Made by a program: the position numbers and the translations under genes. From contig NZ_JAHNZT010000039.1 in the NCBI RefSeq assembly GCF_019039035.1, forward strand, positions 1 to 64,000: DNA of 64,000 nt, written 5' to 3'. Origin of the DNA: Citreicoccus inhibens. Its GTDB lineage: Bacteria > Myxococcota > Myxococcia > Myxococcales > Myxococcaceae. Below are positions 18,468 to 26,795 of this stretch, in pieces. The notes under the pieces are model-generated. The model was not told the DNA's origin. It ran no database searches and saw only the letters and a list, made by a program, of their open reading frames with translations. Within the stretch, counting starts at the first letter, position 1. Each line of letters opens with the position of its first letter.

Positions 18468-18790
18468 GGACCATCTCTCCCGCGTGTGCTGGCCGTCCTC
18501 CGCAAGTTAGCCGCGCTGAAGGCAAGTTGCGGCCCGGAGACGTCGAGGGGGTCCGATCTCCTCTCCGAAGACCAGCACTGGCATGTCCGCCTCCGAGCCG
18601 CGCCATTCAACGTCGCACCGGCATGTGTCCGGGAAGCTACCGCCGCATGACGAAATATTACGGCCAGCCAACCCGACATCCACCGTAACGCGCCGTTCAT
18701 GGCGAGGACATGACAGGTCGCCAGCGTGCCCGGATGCCATCCCTGGAAGGCCTCGTCAGACTGGGAATGGCTCGCGTCACGAGGAACCGC
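18468..18790. other. divergent control region, two-component genes to Spy-like gene
   Basis: About 320 bases. It holds the AACTTGC direct repeat, an AT-rich spot near 18652-18660, and a spaced inverted repeat TTACGG (18658-18663) / CCGTAA (18683-18688). No coding sequence with a ribosome site is seen. Confidence 0.5.
18502..18528 (-). promoter_or_regulatory. candidate response-regulator binding site, direct repeat
   Basis: AACTTGC occurs twice on the minus strand (18528-18522 and 18508-18502), spaced 20 bases, i.e. two helical turns, on the same face of DNA. OmpR-family regulators bind direct repeats. It is placed between the regulator gene and the divergent Spy-like gene and could serve both. 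Confidence 0.45.
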
Positions 18791-19411
18791 ATGTCTCGCC
18801 CGCTGCTGCCTCCCTGGCTCTTGCTGTCCCTTCCCCTGCTCGCTTGTTCCCACTCGCCCCCCGCGCAGCCCGCGCCCGAGGCCGAGCGCTGGAGCAGCCC
18901 CGCCTTCCGCTCATCCCTCGCGCTGTTGTTGGACCACCGCGCCGAGCTTCAACTGAGCGACGAACAGGTCCCTCGCCTGCAGGACCTGGAGCGAGCGCTT
19001 CAGGACAAGAACGGCCCCTTGCGCGACAAGCTCCGCGACCTGCGCCCGAAGCGCGCGGACAGCGAGGGCCGACACGGCGGCGGTGGCTTTGGCCCACCGG
19101 GCGGAGGTCGCATGGGAGGAGGCATGGGCGGCGGAATGGGCGGTGGCCACGTCGGCGGCAGTCACGTGGGCGGCATGGGCGGAGGTCGCGGCATGGGCGG
19201 CCCGCGCGGTGGCTCCGACGACGGAGACCGTCAGTCGCGCATGAAGGAGGCCGAGGCCCTCTGGCAGCAGATGGAGGACAACGACACGCAGGCCTATCTG
19301 GAGGCGGAGAAGGTGCTGAGCGAGCAGCAGCAACCCCGCGCCCGCGAGCTGGTGTCCCAGCAGCGCGAGGCCCTGCTCCAGCTGCGCGAGCGGATGCGGG
19401 AGAATCGCTGA
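18791..19411 (+). CDS. Spy/CpxP-like lipoprotein with Gly/Met/His-rich insert
   Basis: 206 residues from the ATG at 18791, supported by GAGGA upstream. Signal peptide with lipobox (LPLLAC, Cys19 region). A Spy/CpxP/ZraP-like helical body is split: QLSDEQVPRLQDLERALQ near the N terminus, and a second long helix at the C terminus (EQQQPRARELVSQQ). Between them is a low-complexity segment of about 40 residues made of GGGMGGG units with Met, His and Arg, which could bind metal. Such proteins are periplasmic chaperones or metal buffers under envelope-stress two-component control, matching the divergent kinase/regulator pair. Confidence 0.75.
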   Translation: MSRPLLPPWLLLSLPLLACSHSPPAQPAPEAERWSSPAFRSSLALLLDHRAELQLSDEQVPRLQDLERALQDKNGPLRDKLRDLRPKRADSEGRHGGGGFGPPGGGRMGGGMGGGMGGGHVGGSHVGGMGGGRGMGGPRGGSDDGDRQSRMKEAEALWQQMEDNDTQAYLEAEKVLSEQQQPRARELVSQQREALLQLRERMRENR

Positions 19412-19536
19412 TGCTCTGGGCCTGCTTCTGGCTCCTGCCGCCAGAGTCGCCGCCTGCGCCACGGCCGCGCCCGCGCAAGAAGCCCGCGCCACGGCCGCGC
19501 AAGAAACAGCTCAAGCCTCGCCGTGTGCCGCGCTGA
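19411..19536 (+). CDS. possible small basic peptide, overlaps Spy-like gene
   Basis: 41 codons, ATG overlapping the preceding TGA (TGATG), so translation could be coupled. The product starts with a short hydrophobic stretch (LWACFWLLP) and continues with Pro/Arg/Lys repeats (PRPRKKPAPRPRKK) made by a DNA tandem repeat. The 3' end overlaps the convergent acyl-CoA ligase gene by 26 bases. It could be a membrane-anchored basic microprotein or simply read-through sequence; I am unsure. Confidence 0.3.
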   Translation: MLWACFWLLPPESPPAPRPRPRKKPAPRPRKKQLKPRRVPR

Positions 19537-21025
19537 GCGCACGGCGATCCACCTTGCCCGCGGACGTGCGCGGCAGCGCCTCCAGGAAGCGCACCGAGCG
19601 CGGCGTCTTGTAGCGAGCCAGCCGCCCGCCGCAGAACGCCAGCAGCGCCTCCGCGGACAGCGAGGCGCCCGCGCGCGGCACGACCAGCGCGCGCGGCGTC
19701 TCCCCCCAGCGCGCATCGGGCACGCCAATCACCGCCACCTCGGAGACATCCGGATGGCCAGCGAGCACGCTCTCCACCTCGGCGGGATAGATGTTCTCAC
19801 CGCCGGAGATGATGAGGTCCTTGCTCCGTCCGACGATGCGAAACGCGCCGTCCTCATCACGCGTGGCCAGGTCTCCCGTGCGCAGCCAGCCCTCCACGAA
19901 CGTGCGCGCGGTCTCCTCGGGACGGCGCCAGTACCCCGCGCACAGGTGCGGCCCGCGCAACAGCAGCTCCCCCACGTCACCAGGGCGAAGCGCGCCATCC
20001 AGCCTCGCCTCGACGTGGAAGAGCGGCACGCCCACCGCGCCCGGCTTGCGGCGCGCGTCCTCTGGCGGCAACCAGAAGTTGTTGGGCCCGGCCTCCGTGA
20101 GCCCATAGCCCGTCTTGAACGCCACCCCGCGGGCGAAGAAGCGCTCGAACACGGGCGCGGGGCACGGCGCGCCGCCGCTGATCAACAGCTTCACCCGCGA
20201 GAAATCCACCGCATCGAAGCGCGCGTGGCGCTGCATCTCGATGAACATGGTGGGCACGCCGAAGACGAGGTTGACCTCCCCCCCATGGATGGCCTCGAGC
20301 ACCTGCGCCACATCGAAGCCTCGGCACACGCGTGACGCGCCGCCCGCGTACACCAACGGCGTGGTGAAGACATTCAACCCGCCGGTGTGGAACAGCGGCG
20401 CGTTGAGCAATGCCACGTCATCGGGCGTGAGGCCCCAGCTCACCACGGTGTTCGCCGCATTGGCGGTGATGGCGCCATGCGTGAGGATGGCGGCCTTGGG
20501 CAACCCCGTGCTGCCCCCCGTGTAGCAGAGCACCCACGGCGCATCCGCCTCCAGCGACAGCTCCGGCAACAAACCCTGCGGTACCCCGTCCCGACTGGAG
20601 AACGGAAGCTCTCCCGTGCCCGGCTCACCCAAGGACACCCAGTGCCGCACGCTGGGCGCCTCGGGCCGCACGGCCTCCACCTGCGCGCGGAACTCCGGTC
20701 CAAACACAAGCACCCACGGCTCCGCGTCCGCCAGCAACGCCCGCAGCTCCACGGCGCTCAAGCGCCAGTTGAGCGGCTGGAGGATGGCCCCCAGCTTCGC
20801 GCAGGCGAAGAGCAGGTCCAGGAACTCCACGCAGTTGTGCGCCAGCACCGCCACGCGCGAGCCGCGCTCCACGCCCAGCTGCCGCAGCAGGAGCGCGGTG
20901 CGATGCGCGGTGGCATCCCACGCGCGCCAGGAGATGCGACGTCCCCCGTGAATCGCGTCGATGAGCGCGGTGCGCTCCGGCGCGAGCTGTGCTCGGCGGG
21001 CCAACCAGTCATGGACGATGGGCAT
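19511..21025 (-). CDS. acyl-CoA synthetase (AMP-binding)
   Basis: 504 residues from the ATG at 21025. ANL-superfamily motifs: the P-loop-like LCYTGGSTGLPKAA, the GYGLTEAGPN motif (A5), TGD in GWLRTGDLATRDEDG (A7), and the C-terminal GRSKDLIISGGENIYP and PRTSAGKVDRR with the catalytic Lys (A10). It activates a carboxylic or fatty acid to an acyl-adenylate and then a CoA thioester. It resembles the second ligase in the window (28052-29617) along its length, so the two are paralogues. The reductase gene 21095-22132 lies 69 bases upstream on the same strand and may be cotranscribed. Confidence 0.9.
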   Translation of the reverse strand: MPIVHDWLARRAQLAPERTALIDAIHGGRRISWRAWDATAHRTALLLRQLGVERGSRVAVLAHNCVEFLDLLFACAKLGAILQPLNWRLSAVELRALLADAEPWVLVFGPEFRAQVEAVRPEAPSVRHWVSLGEPGTGELPFSSRDGVPQGLLPELSLEADAPWVLCYTGGSTGLPKAAILTHGAITANAANTVVSWGLTPDDVALLNAPLFHTGGLNVFTTPLVYAGGASRVCRGFDVAQVLEAIHGGEVNLVFGVPTMFIEMQRHARFDAVDFSRVKLLISGGAPCPAPVFERFFARGVAFKTGYGLTEAGPNNFWLPPEDARRKPGAVGVPLFHVEARLDGALRPGDVGELLLRGPHLCAGYWRRPEETARTFVEGWLRTGDLATRDEDGAFRIVGRSKDLIISGGENIYPAEVESVLAGHPDVSEVAVIGVPDARWGETPRALVVPRAGASLSAEALLAFCGGRLARYKTPRSVRFLEALPRTSAGKVDRRALSAAHGEA

Positions 21026-21094
21026 GCGCCCGAGGCTAGAGCGAACCGAGCCGGCGTGACATTGCCTTTTCACGACGGCCCGCGTCGCGTGGCC

Positions 21095-22132
21095 TCACGG
21101 TATCAACACCAGCTTGCCCACCGTGGTGCCGGACTCCAACGCGCGGTGCGCATCCGCCACCTGGTCGAGCGGGAACGTCGTCACCCGAGGCGCCACCAGC
21201 CGCCCCGCCTCCACCCACCCGAGCAAGCGCGTCATCGCCTCCTGCAAGACGCCGCGCGACTCGAACAGGTACGACAGGTTGAAGGCGAGCACGCTCGTGT
21301 TGTCATTCGTCAGCGCGAGCGGATTGAACCGCGGCGTGCGCAGCCAATCCCAGGCGAGCCTGGCGAAGTTCGGCCGCCCGCCCTGACGCGGCAACATCGA
21401 GTGGAAGCCGTAGATGATCAACTTCCCCGGGGACGCGAGGTGCCGGTAGCTCTCGCGCAGCGTGGAGGGACCGTTCGCATCCAACACCACGTCATATCCA
21501 CGCGGCGCGGCGTGCTGCGCCACCACCCACAAATCCTCGCGGCTCTTGTCGATGACGACCTCCGCGCCCAGCTCGCGCGCGACCGCCACCTTGTGCGGCC
21601 CGCCCACCACGCCCACCATCCGGCACCCAGCGATGCGCCCAATCTGGAGCAGCGCGCCGCCCACCCCGCCCGCCGCCGAGTGCACCAGCACATTCGCGCC
21701 CGGCTTCGGATGCGCCAGCTCCCACAGCGCGTAGTACGCCGTGAGGAACACCGCCGGGAATCCCGCCGCCTGCGCCATCGTCCAACCCGCAGGCAGGGCG
21801 AACACCTGATGTCTGGGGATGCGCACATGCGTGGCATAGCCATCGAAGCGCGTCACCCCGAACACACGCATGCCGGGTGACACATCCGTTACATCCCGGC
21901 CCACCGCCGCCACGGTCCCGGCGACCTCGAAGCCCGGGGTGATGGGCCATCCCACGTATTCCCTGGCGGAGGCATACAAACCCATGCGGACGACACAGTC
22001 CGCGTAGTTCACGCCCACTGCCTCGGTCGCGATGACCACCTCGCCCGCGCCGGGTTCCGGCACGGACATGGGTTCAATCAACAGCCGCTCATGACCGCCT
22101 GCTTTGTGAATGACGACCTTTCGCGCGCGCAT
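21095..22132 (-). CDS. quinone-oxidoreductase-type NADPH-dependent reductase (zinc-free MDR)
   Basis: 345 residues of the medium-chain dehydrogenase/reductase superfamily. N-terminal GroES-like domain with GVNYADCVVRMGLY and PGFEVAGTVAAVG; Rossmann domain with AAGGVGGALLQIG (about 157-170). The zinc ligands of alcohol dehydrogenases are absent, so it belongs with QOR/VAT-1-like enzymes that reduce quinones or enoyl compounds. It lies directly upstream of an acyl-CoA ligase on the same strand, consistent with acyl metabolism. Substrate cannot be told from sequence. Confidence 0.88.
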   Translation of the reverse strand: MRARKVVIHKAGGHERLLIEPMSVPEPGAGEVVIATEAVGVNYADCVVRMGLYASAREYVGWPITPGFEVAGTVAAVGRDVTDVSPGMRVFGVTRFDGYATHVRIPRHQVFALPAGWTMAQAAGFPAVFLTAYYALWELAHPKPGANVLVHSAAGGVGGALLQIGRIAGCRMVGVVGGPHKVAVARELGAEVVIDKSREDLWVVAQHAAPRGYDVVLDANGPSTLRESYRHLASPGKLIIYGFHSMLPRQGGRPNFARLAWDWLRTPRFNPLALTNDNTSVLAFNLSYLFESRGVLQEAMTRLLGWVEAGRLVAPRVTTFPLDQVADAHRALESGTTVGKLVLIP

Positions 22133-22220
22133 AGGCTCGCTCTACACTACGCAACGCGCTCGATGAACACTCCAAAGGGTTCCGCGCGCGATCCCCCCCA
22201 CCACATCAAGGAGCAACACC

Positions 22221-23240
22221 ATGCGATTGCGACACTCGCTCCCCCTCGCTGGCGCCCTGCTGCTCGGCCCTCTGACGGGCTGCGGCACGGAGACGGACGC
22301 CCCTCTCACCCCTCAAGAGACAGGTGATGTGCGCGCGACCCAGGCGGCGCTCACCGCCACCACCGGCTTCACCTCGCACTTCCGCCAGTGGTTGTCAGAC
22401 AATGGCTACGAGCCCACCTACAACCTCATCCGAGACGACCTCTCGGGCGGCAGCTATGGCGGCAAGTCCAGCGCCAGCGATACCGTGGTGAATCAGCCGG
22501 TGATTTTCATTCACGGCAACTCGGACAAGGCGGTGGGCACCGGCACGGCGGGACAGACGGGCTGGAATGCCTCGCTCGATTACTTCCTGGCCAATGGCTA
22601 CAAGACGAGCGAGCTGTATGCGACGACCTGGGGCCCGGCCAACGCCGCCATGTCCGCATACCAATACCATTCCAAGACGAATGTGATGAAGGTCCGCAAG
22701 TTCATCGAGGCGGTGAAGGCATACACCGGCGCCACCAAGGTGGACATCGTCACGCACTCCATGGGCGTGACGCTGGCCCGCAAGGCCATCCTCGGCGGCT
22801 GGGCGCGCGACGCGGCGGACGGCGGCGACTACTACGTGGGCGCACCGCTCACGTCGTCGGTGGATACCTTCGTCGGTATCGCGGGTGCGAACCTCGGGCT
22901 CACCTCCTGCTACCAGACGGGCCCCAGCACCCCGACGTGCGGCTCCACCAATGGCTTGTACCCGGGCTACCTCTACTTCGGCTTCGTGACCGGGCGCTCC
23001 GAGTACCTCAATGACTTGCTCGCCACGTCCGGCTACGAGGGGGCGTACCGCTACAGCATCTACTCCACCGCGGACGAGGTCATCGGCTACGGCGGCATCG
23101 TCTACGGCGGCTACACCTCACGCCTCCCCGGGCAGACCGGTGAGAAGGTCTATTCCGCGTATCCGTATGGCCACTTCAACAGCAAGGACCTCACCGGGAG
23201 CGTCCAGTTGAGCATGGTCAAGAACCACACCATCCCGTAG
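22221..23240 (+). CDS. secreted lipase (class 2 type), lipoprotein
   Basis: 339 residues. Signal peptide with lipobox LTGC (Cys21). Alpha/beta-hydrolase core: oxyanion turn FIHGN (96-100), nucleophile Ser180 in VTHSMG, candidate acid Asp285 in STADEV, His318 in YGHFNSKD. The THSMG elbow and overall length fit the EstA/LipB class 2 lipases (PF01674). Two Cys (230, 240) may form a disulphide. A clear AAGGAG precedes the ATG. Being secreted or surface-bound, it probably digests lipids from prey or medium, which the acyl-CoA ligases nearby could use. A strong terminator hairpin follows. Confidence 0.88.
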   Translation: MRLRHSLPLAGALLLGPLTGCGTETDAPLTPQETGDVRATQAALTATTGFTSHFRQWLSDNGYEPTYNLIRDDLSGGSYGGKSSASDTVVNQPVIFIHGNSDKAVGTGTAGQTGWNASLDYFLANGYKTSELYATTWGPANAAMSAYQYHSKTNVMKVRKFIEAVKAYTGATKVDIVTHSMGVTLARKAILGGWARDAADGGDYYVGAPLTSSVDTFVGIAGANLGLTSCYQTGPSTPTCGSTNGLYPGYLYFGFVTGRSEYLNDLLATSGYEGAYRYSIYSTADEVIGYGGIVYGGYTSRLPGQTGEKVYSAYPYGHFNSKDLTGSVQLSMVKNHTIP

Positions 23241-23256
23241 TCGCAACGAGCCTGGG

Positions 23257-23286
23257 TGCATCCCGAAGCCGCGGCCTCGGGATGCA
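23257..23286. terminator. bidirectional terminator hairpin, 10-bp stem
   Basis: TGCATCCCGA and TCGGGATGCA pair perfectly around a ten-base GC-rich loop containing GCCGCGGC. It sits between the stops of the lipase gene (plus) and the hydrolase gene (minus) and can serve both strands. Confidence 0.7.
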
Positions 23287-23295
23287 TCGCTCACC

Positions 23296-24342
23296 CTACT
23301 CCTGCTTCTCGGCGGGGACCGCCTGAAGGAACGACGTCAGCGCGGCGTTGAAGGGGCCAGGGCAGTCGAGTTGGAGGATGTGTCCGCACCCCGGGAAGCC
23401 CACCAGCTTCGAGCCGGCGATGTGCGCGTGCCCATACTCGAAGATGTCTCGTGAGAAGCCGCCGTGCATGAACGGGTTGGGAATCAACCGGTCGTTCTCG
23501 CCGAAGAGGATGAGCGTGGGCGCGGTGATGTGCTGGAGGTTGTCGCGCACGAAGTCATCATGGGCGAGCCCCGACACCGAGCGGACGTTCGCATAGGCAT
23601 ACGCGTCGAACTCGGGCGCCTTGGAGAGGCGCACGCGCTCCTCGATGAGCCACTCCAGCTCCGGCCGCCACTGCTGGAAGTTGGCCTGTCGCACGCTGCC
23701 CCAGATGGCGTACTCCGGCGCGGTCTTGATGAACTCCGTGCTCATGACGCGCGCGAACCACGCCTTCTCCTTCGGCGTGAACTTCTCGAAGCCTGCGGGC
23801 GACACCAGCACCACTGCCGCCGGCTCGCTCGGGTAGCGAATGGCATACGACAGCACCGTCTGCCCGCCCATGGAGTGCCCCACCAGGATGGGGTGCTCGA
23901 TGCCCAGCCCCTGGGTCAGCTCGCGCACCGCGTCCGCCATCGCCTCCATGGTGTACGGGAAGGTGCCGGGCTTGTCTGACTTGCCGAAGCCCGGCAGGTC
24001 CACCGCGATGACGCGGTAGCCCGCCTGGCTGAGCACATCCAGCTGCGCCTGCCAGAACTTCAGGTAGCTGCCCAAGCCATGGACGAGCACCACGGTGCGC
24101 GCGCCGGGCGCGGCGGGCATGTCCACGTAGGCCATCTCGGGCACGCGGGACAGGCCATAGGTGGCCGCCGTCTTCGGCAGGGCCACGCGGTTCAGGGGCC
24201 AGGGCTTCTTCGTCTCCGCGGACGAGTAGTCCAGGTCCTGGAACGACAGGGCTGGGGCGCTCGCATAGGAGCGGACGCAGCCGGATGCAGAGGCGAGCCC
24301 CGCCGCGAGCAGCAGGGCCTTGAGGGCGCGGGAGGTGCTCAT
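23296..24342 (-). CDS. alpha/beta hydrolase, lipoprotein
   Basis: 348 residues with a lipobox (ASASGC, Cys22). Hydrolase fold with VLVHGLGSYLKFW, VDLPGFGKSDKP, nucleophile elbow GHSMGGQ, FGENDRLIP carrying the acid, and GCGHILQLDCP carrying His. The last gene of the TetR-headed cluster, two bases after the barrel gene. It may release a carboxylic acid at the envelope for uptake by the barrel and MFS carrier and activation by the CoA ligase. Substrate not known; esterase, lactonase and haloalkane-type activities are all possible for this fold. Confidence 0.85.
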   Translation of the reverse strand: MSTSRALKALLLAAGLASASGCVRSYASAPALSFQDLDYSSAETKKPWPLNRVALPKTAATYGLSRVPEMAYVDMPAAPGARTVVLVHGLGSYLKFWQAQLDVLSQAGYRVIAVDLPGFGKSDKPGTFPYTMEAMADAVRELTQGLGIEHPILVGHSMGGQTVLSYAIRYPSEPAAVVLVSPAGFEKFTPKEKAWFARVMSTEFIKTAPEYAIWGSVRQANFQQWRPELEWLIEERVRLSKAPEFDAYAYANVRSVSGLAHDDFVRDNLQHITAPTLILFGENDRLIPNPFMHGGFSRDIFEYGHAHIAGSKLVGFPGCGHILQLDCPGPFNAALTSFLQAVPAEKQE

Positions 24343-24344
24343 GG

Positions 24345-26006
24345 TCAGAACGCGTACCAGGTGAAGGTGGTGAAGGCGGCGAAGGGGTTCGTCTTCACCG
24401 TGGTGGAGCCGTCATAGAAGCTGCCGCGGAACAGGTAGCCCGCGTGCAGGCCCACCGTCATGAGATAGCGAATCGTGTAGCGGAGCTCCGCGTTCACCTC
24501 GGCGCCAATGAAGCGCCCGCGCCGCACCCCCGGGTCCCAGCGCGGCGGCGTGGCGCCCGAGTTGGCCAGGCCCGTGGCCAGCTTGAGGTTGAGCTTGTTG
24601 GGAACCACGTCCCACGCGGCGCTCGCGATGCCGGTGCGCAGGCCGTAGCCCTGGTTGGAGATGTCCGTCACCGCGCCCGTGTAGTTGTTCACGGTGCTGG
24701 TGAAGGGGAACAGCAGGAGCATCTTGTGGTCGAACCACACCGAGCCCGGCAGACCGTACTGGTTCAGCGTGAAGGCGCCGGTGTAGCGGTCGTCATCCAG
24801 GTTGCTGTCGCCGGTGGTGAACATGCCCTCCAGCGTCACCACGTCCGAAGGGCCACGGCCCCACTGGTAGAGCAACTCCAAGTTGGCCGACAGGCCGGAG
24901 ATATCCACCTTCTTGTTGAAGGTCGTGTCCTCGCGGGCGCTCTTGTAGCTGCCCGCGTTGTACATGACGAAGCCCGAGGCTCCGAAGCGGCCGGTGCGGA
25001 AGTCGATGTTGTGGTGGAAGTTCGCGCCCAACCAGAAGACGCTGCCGGTGGGCCGCTCGATGTTGAAGCGCGGCGTGCCCACGAACCCGCCCAGGCCCGT
25101 GGACGAGGGACCGCTCTTGACGATTCCTTCATAGGCATACGCGTCGCCCTTGGTGTCATCGCGCATGAACCAGAAGGACAGGCCCACGTTCGTCCCGGGC
25201 TGCACCGGGTACGCGTAGTCCGCGGTGAGCAGGTAGATGAACTTGAGGCGAGGGTCGTCCTTGGCCGCCTTGTCCGACTGCGCGCTGCCCAGCGGCAGCA
25301 GGCTCAGCTTCGACAGGCCCTTGTAGTTGCTGAACAGCGTCAGGCCCGTGGCGTCGCTGCCCAGGAAGGCCAGCTTGTAACCCGTACGGATGATGTCGTT
25401 GAGGGGCGTGCGCGTCGGGTCGAAGATGGAGTCATAGACGGGCTGCGTGCCGATGAGCAGCGTCAGCCGCGCCGGGTTGCGCGTGGGGTACAGCGCGACG
25501 TTGACGTTCTTCGTCTGGATGTTGACCTGGTCGGCGTTGAAGCCGCCGCCCTCGTTCTGCTGCGAGGCATTGGCCGCGCGGCCCCAGAGGTAGTCCACCT
25601 CGAACTGCGCGCGGAAGGACGCCAGCCCATCCACGAAGGACGGGCTGTACTCGAGGACCGGGATCCAACGCTGCTCGACGTAATACGCCGAGCGCCCCGG
25701 CTCCACGCGCACCGCGCTGCCGGCCAATGAGCCGATGGGCCCCAGCGACACGCCCTTGAGGCCCGAGGGGTCACCGATGCTGTTCGTCACCGACAGCCGG
25801 GTGAAGAAGTAGTTGATGAGGACGAACTCGCGAGGCTTCGCGTCCTCCTCGCGGTCCTTCGCATCCAACCAGTCGCCGTAATACAACCCCGGCACCGTGG
25901 AGGTCTGCGCCACGGCGGGCCATGACAGCCCCGCCAGTCCGAGCGCCACCCAGGCCGCGCTCCGGCGCAATCCCTTGCGTGCTGCGCCCAACCACCCTCC
26001 CGACAT
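24345..26006 (-). CDS. outer-membrane beta-barrel protein, porin-like
   Basis: 553 residues from the ATG at 26006 (GAGGTG upstream). Signal peptide ending PAVAQ. The mature protein alternates polar and hydrophobic residues throughout, with many aromatic girdle positions, and ends in WYAF, the C-terminal Phe recognised by the Bam complex. Predicted as a large barrel (16 strands or more) of the long-chain or hydrophobic-substrate porin type, but I cannot name the family. Its place between a lipoprotein and a lipoprotein hydrolase in a cluster with an MFS carrier and acyl-CoA ligase suggests import of the cluster's substrate. Confidence 0.75.
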   Translation of the reverse strand: MSGGWLGAARKGLRRSAAWVALGLAGLSWPAVAQTSTVPGLYYGDWLDAKDREEDAKPREFVLINYFFTRLSVTNSIGDPSGLKGVSLGPIGSLAGSAVRVEPGRSAYYVEQRWIPVLEYSPSFVDGLASFRAQFEVDYLWGRAANASQQNEGGGFNADQVNIQTKNVNVALYPTRNPARLTLLIGTQPVYDSIFDPTRTPLNDIIRTGYKLAFLGSDATGLTLFSNYKGLSKLSLLPLGSAQSDKAAKDDPRLKFIYLLTADYAYPVQPGTNVGLSFWFMRDDTKGDAYAYEGIVKSGPSSTGLGGFVGTPRFNIERPTGSVFWLGANFHHNIDFRTGRFGASGFVMYNAGSYKSAREDTTFNKKVDISGLSANLELLYQWGRGPSDVVTLEGMFTTGDSNLDDDRYTGAFTLNQYGLPGSVWFDHKMLLLFPFTSTVNNYTGAVTDISNQGYGLRTGIASAAWDVVPNKLNLKLATGLANSGATPPRWDPGVRRGRFIGAEVNAELRYTIRYLMTVGLHAGYLFRGSFYDGSTTVKTNPFAAFTTFTWYAF

Positions 26007-26076
26007 ACGCACCTCGACCCCGCGCGCGGGGCGCTCCTGGCCCCTCACGCCGGGCCGCTCTCACTGGCTTCGAGAA

Positions 26077-26103
26077 GGGACCGGGGACACCCGCCCCGGT
26101 CCC
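26077..26103 (-). terminator. 10-bp stem hairpin between lipoprotein and barrel genes
   Basis: GGGACCGGGG and CCCCGGTCCC pair perfectly with a seven-base loop. It is in the 111-base gap after the lipoprotein gene, inside the TetR-headed cluster, with TTCTC following on the minus strand. It may be a partial terminator that lowers expression of the last two genes, or a transcript-stabilising end. Confidence 0.6.
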
Positions 26104-26117
26104 GTGTCTGCTCGCGA

Positions 26118-26735
26118 CTAGTTGATGACGTAGACCTGCACGGCGTTGCCGCTGAAGGCCACGCCCGCCGTCTTCACGCTCTGCGCGCCCACCGCGCCGT
26201 CCGCGCAGTGCCAACCCGTGGCCTTGGTCTCGAAGTACAGCTCCATGGAGAGCTTCTTCGCGTCCTCGGAGAAGCGGACCCGGCCCTCCTGCTTGAAGCT
26301 GCCGTAGTCCACCAGGACCTCGAAACAGCTCCCGTCCGCGGCGATGTTGCTGATCGTGACCGCCTTGGAGTCGAACGTCAGCGCGTTCTGCGGCGCGTCG
26401 TGGTCACAGGTGCTGCCCGGCTTGCCCACGCCCGTGGAGTTGCGAATGGTGCCCGGCGTGCTCGTCACGTGGAAGTTGCCACCGCCCACGCCGATGGAGA
26501 CCTTCTGGAAACACTGGGTCGCCGAGCCCCAGTCGATGTCCTCGTCAATCGACAAGGGATGGCTGGGGATGTTGGCGCCCTCCATCACGAGCGTCTTGCC
26601 CTCCAGGAACGCCAGGATGTTGGCCTGGGTGTCCAGCTTGGGCTTGGTGTCCACCGGCGTCTCGGTCTTGTCATCCCCACAGCCGGCGAGCCCCAGCGTG
26701 CACACCATCATCGCGGACCAGAACGTCTTCTTCAT
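26118..26735 (-). CDS. small lipoprotein of unknown function
   Basis: 205 residues from the ATG at 26735 with a good GAGGAG site. Lipobox GLAGC (Cys19 region), then GDDKTETPVDTKP and a linker. The body is beta-rich with several Cys (in CFQKVSIG, STCDHDAPQ, GSCFEVLV and WHCADG) that could pair. No known domain is recognised. It sits between the MFS carrier and the barrel genes of the TetR-headed cluster and may bind the same hydrophobic substrate in the periplasm. Function is inferred only from position. Confidence 0.75.
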   Translation of the reverse strand: MKKTFWSAMMVCTLGLAGCGDDKTETPVDTKPKLDTQANILAFLEGKTLVMEGANIPSHPLSIDEDIDWGSATQCFQKVSIGVGGGNFHVTSTPGTIRNSTGVGKPGSTCDHDAPQNALTFDSKAVTISNIAADGSCFEVLVDYGSFKQEGRVRFSEDAKKLSMELYFETKATGWHCADGAVGAQSVKTAGVAFSGNAVQVYVIN

Positions 26736-26795
26736 GTGAGTGCTCCTCGTAGCTTCCGGCGACAGCGCCGGGGGGTGACAACACAGACGCAAAAC

